Below are positions 35,969-43,137 of a stretch of 64,000 bases of DNA, in pieces. The notes under the pieces are model-generated. The model was not told the origin of the DNA, did not search any database, and worked only from the letters and a program-made list of their open reading frames with translations. The DNA is taken from positions 496,001 to 560,000 of the forward strand of contig NZ_PKLZ01000001.1 of assembly GCF_002868715.1 (NCBI RefSeq), in the 5' to 3' direction. How positions within the stretch are numbered: position 1 is the first letter of the stretch; each line of letters starts with the position of its first letter. The DNA is from Kineobactrum sediminis (lineage in GTDB: Bacteria > Pseudomonadota > Gammaproteobacteria > Pseudomonadales > Halieaceae). The position numbers were made by a program, and so were the translations under genes.

Positions 35969-37470
35969 CACGAAGCCCTTACGCTACCTATCTGCTCGCC
36001 GCCAGCGTGATGCTGGCGACGATCATGCAAGTACTGGATACCACCATCGCCAACGTTGCCCTGCCGCATATGCAGGGTGGCCTGGGCGCCAGCAGCGACC
36101 AGATTATCTGGGTGTTGACCTCTTATATTGTTGCTGCAGCGATCATGACCCTGCCAGTGGGCTACTTGTCACAGCGTTATGGCCGCAGGGCGGTACTACT
36201 GTGGTCCGTGGCCGGGTTTACGGTCAGCTCCATGCTTTGCGGACAGGCCGGGTCGCTCACCGAAATGATAGTGTGGCGTATTGCCCAGGGTATCTGTGGC
36301 GCGGCCCTGGTACCCCTGTCCCAGTCCATCCTGCTGGACAGCTTTCCCCCGGAGAAGCATGCCTCGGCGATGAGCGTCTGGGGTATGGGGGTCATGATTG
36401 GCCCCATTCTCGGGCCCAGCCTGGGTGGCTGGCTTACCGAATATTATTCCTGGCGCTGGGTATTCTACATCAACCTGCCCATTGGCATTATTTCCATGCT
36501 GGGCATCTATCGGTATGTGCCCGTTACCAGGACCACCCTGAAACGCTTTGATTTTCTCGGTTTTGGCCTGCTGGCCCTGGCGGTGGCATCGCTACAGTTA
36601 CTGCTTGACCGGGGTGAACATGTGCAATGGTTTGATGCCATGGAGATCAAGCTTTATGCGATTCTGGTGGCACTGGGGCTATATCTCTTTGTTGTCCACG
36701 CCCGCACTTCCGAGCATCGGTTCCTGTCACCGGCGCTGTTTCGGGATCGTAACTTTGTTACCGGCCTGATGTTCATCTTCATTGTCGGCATTATCCTGCT
36801 GGCAACCATGGCGCTGCTGCCACCCATGTTACAGAACTGGAAAGGTTACCCGGTGTCCACTACCGGCCTGATCCTGATGCCAAGAGGCGTAGGCACCATG
36901 CTGGGCATGCTGGTGGTGGCCAGGCTGATGCGGTTTATCGATGCACGCATGATATTACTCGCGGGCATGAGCCTGGTGTGCCTGTCCTTGTGGGGCATGA
37001 CCCAATTCACCATTGAGGTGGGGGCGCGCGAACTGATCATCAACGGTTTTGTCCAGGGCCTGGGCCTGGGTTTGGTGGTAATACCCAGCACCACCCTCAC
37101 CTATGCTACGCTTCCAGGACACCTGCGCGATGAAGGCGCGGCACTCTATAGCCTGTCGCGCAATATGGGCAGCAGCATCGGGGTATCCATGGTGATGGCG
37201 GTACTGACCCGCAATCTGTGGATTAACCAGCAGGAGCTGGCTTCACGCCTGCAGCCGGACTCCGGCCTGCTGGCCATGCTGCCCGATACCGGCACTATCG
37301 CGGCGCTGCCCATGGCCGTTGCCCGGGAGTTGAATCGCCAGGCGGCGGAAATTGCTTTTGTGAATGACTTTCAACTATTAATGTGGGTGAACCTTGCGGC
37401 CATGCCGCTGGTCTTACTGCTGAGAGTGCCCCGGGTGCCAGCACTGCAAGGCGCAACCAGCAACCCCTGA
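35965..37470 (+). CDS. DHA2-family (EmrB-type) multidrug efflux transporter
   Basis: 501 residues with 14 predicted membrane segments. Family markers are VLDTTIANVALPHMQGGLG in helix 1, the motif A region LSQRYGRRAV, and WRWVFYINLPIGIISM at helix 6. These are proton-driven exporters of hydrophobic drugs, uncouplers or fatty acids that work with EmrA-type adaptors. Start overlaps the adaptor gene stop (ATGA). Its 3' end overlaps the longest reading frame of selO by 88 bases. Confidence 0.92.
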   Translation: MTRSPYATYLLAASVMLATIMQVLDTTIANVALPHMQGGLGASSDQIIWVLTSYIVAAAIMTLPVGYLSQRYGRRAVLLWSVAGFTVSSMLCGQAGSLTEMIVWRIAQGICGAALVPLSQSILLDSFPPEKHASAMSVWGMGVMIGPILGPSLGGWLTEYYSWRWVFYINLPIGIISMLGIYRYVPVTRTTLKRFDFLGFGLLALAVASLQLLLDRGEHVQWFDAMEIKLYAILVALGLYLFVVHARTSEHRFLSPALFRDRNFVTGLMFIFIVGIILLATMALLPPMLQNWKGYPVSTTGLILMPRGVGTMLGMLVVARLMRFIDARMILLAGMSLVCLSLWGMTQFTIEVGARELIINGFVQGLGLGLVVIPSTTLTYATLPGHLRDEGAALYSLSRNMGSSIGVSMVMAVLTRNLWINQQELASRLQPDSGLLAMLPDTGTIAALPMAVARELNRQAAEIAFVNDFQLLMWVNLAAMPLVLLLRVPRVPALQGATSNP

Positions 37471-38981
37471 TTCTGTGGAGCGTACTTATCACTTCCAACC
37501 CTCAAACCGCTACTATCGCCTTTGACAACAGCTACGCCCGGCTGCCGCGCTACTTTTATAGCCGCCAGCCGCCCACGCCGGTTGCGGCACCCGGTGCGAT
37601 ACGCGTCAACCGGCCACTGGCGGAGGCGCTGGGACTGGACCCGGAATGGCTGGCCTCGCCGGAAGGCACCCTGGTGCTGGCGGGCAATATCGTGCCGGAA
37701 GGCGCAGAGCCACTGGCTGCAGCCTATGCCGGGCACCAGTTTGGCAGCTTCAATCCCAAGCTCGGCGACGGCCGGGCAGTGCTTTTGGGTGAACTGGTCA
37801 GCAGCAGCGGCGAACGCTTTGATTTGCAGCTCAAGGGCGCGGGCCGAACTCCCTATTCCCGGGGCGGTGATGGTCGCTCGCCGCTGGGGCCGGTATTGCG
37901 GGAATATAGTGTCAGTGAAGCCATGGCGGCACTGGGCGTGCCTACCAGCCGGGCGCTGGCGGCGGTCACCACCGGGGAAACGGTGGTGCGGGAACGCATA
38001 CTCCCGGGCGCCATCCTGGCCCGGGTGGCACACAGCCACATACGTATCGGCACCTTCGAATTTTTTGCCGCGCGCGAAAACACCCAGGCCTTGACCGAAC
38101 TGGTTACCCACACCCTGCAACGCCATTATCCCGAGCAGGCGGATGCCGAAAACCCGGCACTGGCGCTACTCGAGTGTGCGATTGCTGCACAGGCCAGCCT
38201 GATTTCGCGCTGGCAGTTACTGGGCTTTATCCACGGCGTGATGAATACCGACAACATGCTCTTGAGCGGGGAAACCATTGATTATGGACCCTGCGCTTTT
38301 ATGGACAGCTTCGATCCGGATACGGTATTCAGCTCCATAGACCATGGCGGACGCTACAGTTACCGCAACCAACCCGGCATAGGGCACTGGAACCTGGCGA
38401 CCCTGGCCCAGTCCCTGGTGGCGGTGTTGCATACGGACCCCAGGGAGGCCGTACGCCTGGCCCAGGGTGCGGTAGACACCTTCAGCGACCGGTTCCTGGA
38501 CGTCCACACCGAGGGCCTGAAGCGCAAGCTGGGGCTGGTGACCGACCAGCCTGACGATGCCGCGCTGATTGAGGAGCTTTACACCCTGATGGCGACGCAC
38601 AAGACCGACTTCACCCTCACCTTTCGTCGCCTGGCGGACCTGGCCTGCCCCGAGGGCGAACCCGGCCGCGATGTCGCAGCGCTCTATGCACTACCCGGTG
38701 AGTTTGAATCCTGGCTTGCGCGCTGGCAGCAACGCCTCGCCACCGAGGCACAGGCGCCAGCCGAACGCCAGGCGGACATGTATCGCGCCAACCCGGTGTA
38801 TATCCCGCGTAACCACCTGGTCCAGGAGGCTATCAGTGCCGGGGAGGCCGGCGACTTTGGCCCTTTTCACCAGCTGGTCGATCGCCTCGCCGATCCCTGG
38901 ACCTTTACCAGTGCCGACCAGCACTATGCCCTGCCGCCGGCACCGGGGCAGGAAGTGGCGCAGACATTTTGTGGTACCTGA
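37383..38981 (+). CDS. selO: Protein adenylyltransferase SelO (YdiU family)
   Basis: The conserved protein begins near 37515 (FDNSYARLPRYFYSRQPPTP) and runs to 38981. Pseudokinase-like AMPylation motifs are intact: GAGRTPYSRGGDGRSPLGPV, LREYSVSEAM, HGVMNTDNM and the metal-binding TIDYGPCAFMD. SelO transfers AMP to Ser/Thr/Tyr of redox-related proteins. It ends in TFCGT, a C-terminal Cys position reminiscent of the selenocysteine of eukaryotic SelO. The start is unresolved: the only ATG in frame is 37383, inside the transporter gene, and no GTG or TTG intervenes. A GGAG at 37477-37480 precedes ATC at 37488 by seven bases, so a rare ATC (or ATT/CTG at 37470/37473) start is possible. Confidence 0.88.
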   Translation: MGEPCGHAAGLTAESAPGASTARRNQQPLILWSVLITSNPQTATIAFDNSYARLPRYFYSRQPPTPVAAPGAIRVNRPLAEALGLDPEWLASPEGTLVLAGNIVPEGAEPLAAAYAGHQFGSFNPKLGDGRAVLLGELVSSSGERFDLQLKGAGRTPYSRGGDGRSPLGPVLREYSVSEAMAALGVPTSRALAAVTTGETVVRERILPGAILARVAHSHIRIGTFEFFAARENTQALTELVTHTLQRHYPEQADAENPALALLECAIAAQASLISRWQLLGFIHGVMNTDNMLLSGETIDYGPCAFMDSFDPDTVFSSIDHGGRYSYRNQPGIGHWNLATLAQSLVAVLHTDPREAVRLAQGAVDTFSDRFLDVHTEGLKRKLGLVTDQPDDAALIEELYTLMATHKTDFTLTFRRLADLACPEGEPGRDVAALYALPGEFESWLARWQQRLATEAQAPAERQADMYRANPVYIPRNHLVQEAISAGEAGDFGPFHQLVDRLADPWTFTSADQHYALPPAPGQEVAQTFCGT

Positions 38982-38988
38982 ATGCCGG

Positions 38989-39022
38989 TGACCGCCGCCT
39001 GCGCTTCGACTCGCGGCGGTCA
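38989..39022. other. GC-rich hairpin between selO and the dihydroorotate dehydrogenase gene
   Basis: TGACCGCCGC (38989-38998) pairs perfectly with GCGGCGGTCA (39013-39022) around a 14-base loop, 8 bases after the selO stop. There is no T tract, so it may be a weak or Rho-assisted terminator or an mRNA-stabilising end. Confidence 0.45.
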
Positions 39023-39077
39023 AGGCCGTATAATCAACGCCTGACACCGTTGTCCCAAACCTCTTTCGAGCGCTGCC

Positions 39078-40688
39078 GTGAAAACCGAATTCCTGGGTAA
39101 AGAACTGTCCGGCCCCTTCACCATCCCCTCCGGTATCGTGACCACCGCCACCTCCATCATCCAGTACGTGTTTGACCACATGCCGGAAGTGGGGGTCGTC
39201 ACTACCAAAAGTATTGGCCTGGCGCCCCGGGAGGGTAATCGGGAACCGGTACTGAGCCAGTATGCGCCGGGCTGCTTCGTTAACGCCGTTGGCCTGACCA
39301 ACCCCGGAGTACACGAATCCGTTGCCCTGCTGGGCAAACTGCGGGTGCCGGCAGACCGGTTTCTGCTGACTTCGATCTTTGGCGGTAGCCTGGAAGAGTT
39401 CGTTGAGGTGGCGAAGCTGCTGGCACCGGTATCGGACGGCCTGGAACTGAACCTGTCCTGCCCCCATGCCAGCGGTTACGGCATGGCGATGGGCCAGGAC
39501 CCGGACCTGGTCCGGGAAATCACCGCGGCGGTAAAAGCCGTGGTGGATATTCCCGTAATCCCCAAGCTTACCCCCAATACGCCCAATATCACAGAGATTG
39601 CCCTGGCGGCCGCCGCCGGTGGCGCCGATGGTATCTGCGCGGTAAACACCGTCGGGCCCGGCTATACCTCGGCCCACGGCCACGCAGTGCTCACCAACGG
39701 TGCCGGGGGCATGTCCGGCAAGGGTATCCTGCCCATCGGGCTCAAGTGTGTGCGCGAAATAGTCGCGGCGACCGGTCTGCCGGTGATCGGTTGTGGTGGG
39801 GCGAGCAGTGCCGATGATGCCAGGGCCTTCTTTGATGCCGGCGCCACCGTAGTGGGAATTGGCTCAGCTCTCGTAGGCATGACCACCGACGAAATTGCGG
39901 ACTACTTCAGCACCCTGCAGCAGGACATCGACAGCGGCCGCAATCGCGCCGAGAGCCATATTCGCTACGACATCGACATGAGCTTCCGGCCGGTTACGCT
40001 GGTGAGCAACGAGCGCGTTTGCGAAGACATCGCCATCCTTACCTTCGACCGCAAGGTCAATGTGCAGGCCGGGGAGTTCGTTTTCCTGTGGCTGCCCGGT
40101 ATCGGCGAGAAACCCTTCTCTGCGCTCACCGATGACCCGTTCTCACTGGTGGTGATTGACCTGGGCCACTTCACCCACCACCTGATGGACCTGCCGGCAG
40201 GCACTGAAGCCTACGTGCGCGGGCCCCACGGCATTCCCGTGGCGCCGCCGGAGGACGCCCGTATCATGGCCGTGGCGGGCGGTACCGGGCTGGCAGCGGT
40301 GTACCAGATCGCCCGGGACTTCGGCAACGCAGAGATCTTCGCCGGCGCCCGCAGCGCCGAGCGTCTTTATTTCCAGGACGAATGCGCGCAGATCGCAGAC
40401 CTGCACATAGCCACCGATGACGGCAGCGCCGGCTTCCACGGCCGGGTCACCGAACTCCTGCGCCAGCGCCTCGAAGCCATGAGCCCTGCCGAGCGCGACA
40501 ACCTCGTATTCTACAACTGCGGCCCGGAACCCATGGTCCACGCCGCTGTTGCCGTACAGCGCGAATTCTGCCGCGAAGACCAGATCGCAAGCGCCATCGA
40601 CTACCTCACCAAATGCGGTGTCGGCATCTGCGGCGCCTGCGCCACGCCCGACGGCCGACGCGGCTGCGTCGATGGCCCCTTCCTCTAA
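39078..40688 (+). CDS. Fused dihydroorotate dehydrogenase 1B catalytic subunit and PyrK-type electron-transfer subunit
   Basis: 536 residues from a GTG. Residues 1-300 are a class 1 FMN barrel: PSGIVTTATSI at the start, catalytic-base Cys in LELNLSCPHASG (class 1B/1A type), PKLTPNTPNI, and GCGGASSADDA for FMN phosphate. Residues 305-536 match PyrK: a ferredoxin-reductase fold (AGEFVFLWLPG, EKPFSA, VAGGTGLAAVYQIA) and a C-terminal 2Fe-2S site with Cys513, Cys518, Cys521 and Cys530. Normally PyrD1B and PyrK are separate chains that reduce NAD. Here one chain could pass electrons from dihydroorotate to NAD. Most gammaproteobacteria rely on the unrelated membrane class 2 PyrD, so this may be a second or replacement enzyme, or act on another pyrimidine-like substrate. 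Confidence 0.8.
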   Translation: MKTEFLGKELSGPFTIPSGIVTTATSIIQYVFDHMPEVGVVTTKSIGLAPREGNREPVLSQYAPGCFVNAVGLTNPGVHESVALLGKLRVPADRFLLTSIFGGSLEEFVEVAKLLAPVSDGLELNLSCPHASGYGMAMGQDPDLVREITAAVKAVVDIPVIPKLTPNTPNITEIALAAAAGGADGICAVNTVGPGYTSAHGHAVLTNGAGGMSGKGILPIGLKCVREIVAATGLPVIGCGGASSADDARAFFDAGATVVGIGSALVGMTTDEIADYFSTLQQDIDSGRNRAESHIRYDIDMSFRPVTLVSNERVCEDIAILTFDRKVNVQAGEFVFLWLPGIGEKPFSALTDDPFSLVVIDLGHFTHHLMDLPAGTEAYVRGPHGIPVAPPEDARIMAVAGGTGLAAVYQIARDFGNAEIFAGARSAERLYFQDECAQIADLHIATDDGSAGFHGRVTELLRQRLEAMSPAERDNLVFYNCGPEPMVHAAVAVQREFCREDQIASAIDYLTKCGVGICGACATPDGRRGCVDGPFL

Positions 40689-40706
40689 CTAACGGGGGTC
40701 ATAACG

Positions 40707-40730
40707 GGGGTCAGGTCTCGCATTGTAGCA
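40707..40730 (+). repeat. Single copy of the GGGGTCAG repeat arm
   Basis: 24 bases identical to the outer arm of the palindromic element at 8823-9006, found 18 bases after the dihydroorotate dehydrogenase stop. Just before it the string AACGGGGGTC occurs twice with 13-base spacing (about 40691 and 40703), a small direct duplication. No inverted partner was seen nearby, so this is a solitary or truncated repeat unit. Confidence 0.75.
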
Positions 40731-40776
40731 TCGTAGATATCTGCTTCGGAGGCTCAGCAACTACCCCAGCAGTTTG

Positions 40777-41070
40777 TCAGCGTTTTTCCCTGCGCAGTTT
40801 AAGCAGCCATGAGCTCTGGTTTTTTTCCGCATCATAAAAAACCGCCATGGTGAAGAAAAACATCAGCAGCAAAATTATATGAGCCGCCAGGCTTACCCCG
40901 AAGTAGAGAATGCTTCCGAGATAGGCTGCGAAGGCACCACTCCACATAAATGCCAGGATTGTCATGATGAACATCCTGCTGGTGGGGTCGGGAATATGTC
41001 TCAGGGGGTTTTTGCTGGAATCAAAAATGTATTTGTAGGCGTCATACACCCGGAGTCCAAGATTTTTCAT
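40777..41070 (-). CDS. Small two-helix membrane protein of unknown function
   Basis: 97 residues. GGAGG lies 7 bases before the ATG at 41070, a strong translation signal that argues for a real gene. A soluble N-terminal part (MKNLGLRVYDAYKYIFDSSK) is followed by two hydrophobic helices (about 32-54 and 57-77) and a basic C-terminal tail (WLLKLRREKR). I do not recognise the family. It lies alone between the repeat copy and the ku gene, 112 bases after... the ku stop on the same strand, so it could be read from the end of the NHEJ transcript. Confidence 0.6.
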   Translation of the reverse strand: MKNLGLRVYDAYKYIFDSSKNPLRHIPDPTSRMFIMTILAFMWSGAFAAYLGSILYFGVSLAAHIILLLMFFFTMAVFYDAEKNQSSWLLKLRREKR

Positions 41071-41181
41071 GTGCAATCCTCCATTGAACGGAATGTCCAG
41101 TCATTGAGGTTACGGCCGCTCAGCGTGGCTGGATTGGTGGCGAATGATCCCGTCGCCAATTTTTGAGTCGCTCCCGGTGAC

Positions 41182-42138
41182 CTAACCCGCTCTTTTCAGC
41201 GCATCTATCAATTCCTGCTTGTTCATCTTGCTGCGACCGTCAATATCCTTCTCACGGGCGCGGTCATACAGCTCATCCCGGCTGAGCGATTCCATGTTCG
41301 CCTTTGCATGTTCCTCAGGGGCAGGCCTGCCCTGCAAGCGTTCTTTCAGTACCTGCATGAGGTCGACGACGTTGTCTTGTTCTGTCGCTGTCTCGAAGTC
41401 CGGCTCGGCGAGGACATCTTCGCCCGTCTCCAGCTTGGTCGAAATACGTTCACGAACTCGCCGGGTGTCCCGGTCGGTCAACAGGGAGCGATCCAGCGTC
41501 TGCGAGTAGAGGGCTTTCATGGCGTCCTGTATCTCCCGCACCTGTTCCCTGGGGGGCTTTTCCAGAGCCGGCAGGCCGATCGCTTCAACGGAACGGATTT
41601 CATCCTGGAAACGCAATGTCTCGGCGCGCAGTATCCCGGCCTCGGCAATGATGGTGATCAGGTATTCCTTGTCACGCATTACAAAAGTCGCTACGCCTGC
41701 CTTGTGCTCATCTTCCATGCTCTTGGCCAATAGCCGGTAGGCCTTGGTTGCACTCGAATCCGGAGCCAGAAAATAACCGCGATCGAAAAATACCGGATTG
41801 ATATCTCCCCGTGGAACAAAGCGCCTGAGGTCGATTGTCCGGCTCTTTTCAGGAACGAGCGCCTCCAGCTCCTCATCTTCGACGATAACGAAACGATCCC
41901 GATCGACAGGGTAACCCCGGACTATTTCATCGCGTTCGAGGATCCTGTTTTCCTTCTCGCAGAAATACTCGCGGCGCAGCGGCGTACCCTGATGGTCGAC
42001 CATCTTCAGTGACAGAGACTTGCCGCGGTTTGCCGGGAACAGGCTGACCGGCAAGCTCACCAGGCCAAACGCCACGACACCCGACCAGAAGGACCTGGGC
42101 TGGAAGGAAGGCTGGTCATCATCTTTTTTTCTAGCCAT
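41182..42138 (-). CDS. ku: Ku-family DNA end-binding protein with SAP/Rho-N-like tail
   Basis: 318 residues. The Ku core is clear: SFWSGVVAFGLVSLPVSLFPA, REYFCEKENRILERDEIVRGY, VFFDRGYFLAPD and ATFVMRDKEYLI. The C-terminal 40 residues (MESLSRDELYDRAREKDIDG, then SKMNKQELIDAL) form a SAP- or Rho-N-like helical module that probably adds DNA binding. Bacterial Ku encircles broken DNA ends and recruits LigD. It overlaps the upstream ku gene by 8 bases and is the last gene of the four-gene operon. Two different Ku proteins here could act as a heterodimer, as in rhizobia with several ku genes. Confidence 0.92.
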   Translation of the reverse strand: MARKKDDDQPSFQPRSFWSGVVAFGLVSLPVSLFPANRGKSLSLKMVDHQGTPLRREYFCEKENRILERDEIVRGYPVDRDRFVIVEDEELEALVPEKSRTIDLRRFVPRGDINPVFFDRGYFLAPDSSATKAYRLLAKSMEDEHKAGVATFVMRDKEYLITIIAEAGILRAETLRFQDEIRSVEAIGLPALEKPPREQVREIQDAMKALYSQTLDRSLLTDRDTRRVRERISTKLETGEDVLAEPDFETATEQDNVVDLMQVLKERLQGRPAPEEHAKANMESLSRDELYDRAREKDIDGRSKMNKQELIDALKRAG

Positions 42139-42907
42139 GGCTCACACTTTTCAGGCTTGCCTCCAGCGCCTTGCCAAGATCTTCCGGTGTTTCTTCTGTT
42201 TTGCGCCTGGGCGCGCGCCTGATGCGGCCGCCCTTTTGCTTTTTGTCGATCAATTCCAGAACCTGATGGCGGTAATCATCCCGGTAATCCCCGGGTTCAA
42301 ATCGCGCCTCCAGCATACCGATCAGTTGGCGAGCCATCTCGAGTTCACGCTTGTCCAGCGGCTTACCGCCGGGTGGTTCGAGCTCTTCAGCGGAAACCAC
42401 CTGTTCTTCGTGGCGCAGGGATATCAGCATCAGGTACCCCTCGAAAGGACGCAACGCGCCCAGATACTCCTTGTTCCGCATCACCCAACGGGCCAGACCC
42501 TCCCGGTCCTGTGCCTGCAGCGCCTGTGTCAATGCCGCGTATTTGTCCTCGGCGCCATCAGGGCCCAGGTAATAGGGCCGGTCATACCAGCGATGGTCGA
42601 TAGCCTCCGGCGGCAGGAACGCGAGGATCGCTATCTCCCGGGACTTCTCCGGCTTCAGCTCTTCCAGTTCTTCCTGGGTCAGGATGACTTCTCGTCCCCC
42701 GCTGCTGATATAGGCGCGCCGGGTCTCGTTATAAGGTACGATTTCCTGCGTCTCCGGATTGACCATGGCTTGCCGGACGGGGGAATGATCTTTCTTGTGC
42801 AGCAGCCGGAAATGCACGTTCCTGTCCGCGACGGCGGAAAAAAGCTTCACCGGGACCGCGATCCCGCCGAAATGAATGACACCTTTCCATATCGCCCTGG
42901 CTGCCAT
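42131..42907 (-). CDS. ku: Ku-family DNA end-binding protein
   Basis: 258 residues. MAARAIWKGVIHFGGIAVPV starts the Ku beta-barrel; NETRRAYISSGGREVILTQEE, WYDRPYYLGPDG and WVMRNKEYLGAL are core motifs, and the C-terminus is lysine/arginine-rich (KKQKGGRIRRAPRRK), the usual bacterial Ku tail. The ATG at 42907 overlaps the stop of the small zinc-type protein gene by one base (TGATG), which fixes the start; the longer open frame reaches into that gene. Only the shared Ku core aligns by eye with the neighbouring ku product, so these are diverged paralogues. Confidence 0.92.
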   Translation of the reverse strand: MAARAIWKGVIHFGGIAVPVKLFSAVADRNVHFRLLHKKDHSPVRQAMVNPETQEIVPYNETRRAYISSGGREVILTQEELEELKPEKSREIAILAFLPPEAIDHRWYDRPYYLGPDGAEDKYAALTQALQAQDREGLARWVMRNKEYLGALRPFEGYLMLISLRHEEQVVSAEELEPPGGKPLDKRELEMARQLIGMLEARFEPGDYRDDYRHQVLELIDKKQKGGRIRRAPRRKTEETPEDLGKALEASLKSVSHG

Positions 42908-43137
42908 CAAATCGATCCCTCGGTCTGTTCGCGCCTGCAGTCGGGGCACAGAATGATTCCATGTCCCGCTTTGTCGTCGTAACACAGCATACACACGGAC
43001 CGGTCACAGGCGGTGCAGTAGGCCAGGGCCTCGGCGTGAACCGGTGCTTCACAGGCACAGCAGGACTCCGACCCGGGTGACAACCACCAGGAGAGATACC
43101 GGCTCGCAGTGCCCGCGGAGTTATCGTCGTCCATCAT
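42907..43137 (-). CDS. Small four-CxxC (zinc-binding-type) protein in the NHEJ operon
   Basis: 76 residues. Cys pairs at 26/29, 41/44, 49/52 and 64/67, with His34 and His59 between, give four CxxC knuckles, the arrangement of a two-zinc cross-brace or double zinc ribbon. The start ATGATG overlaps the ligD stop (ATGA), and its own stop overlaps the next ku start, so it is translated between LigD and Ku by coupling. I do not recognise a named family. Its position suggests a DNA- or protein-binding accessory factor in end joining; that is inference from context only. The second ATG (43134) is an equally good start. Confidence 0.7.
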   Translation of the reverse strand: MMDDDNSAGTASRYLSWWLSPGSESCCACEAPVHAEALAYCTACDRSVCMLCYDDKAGHGIILCPDCRREQTEGSI

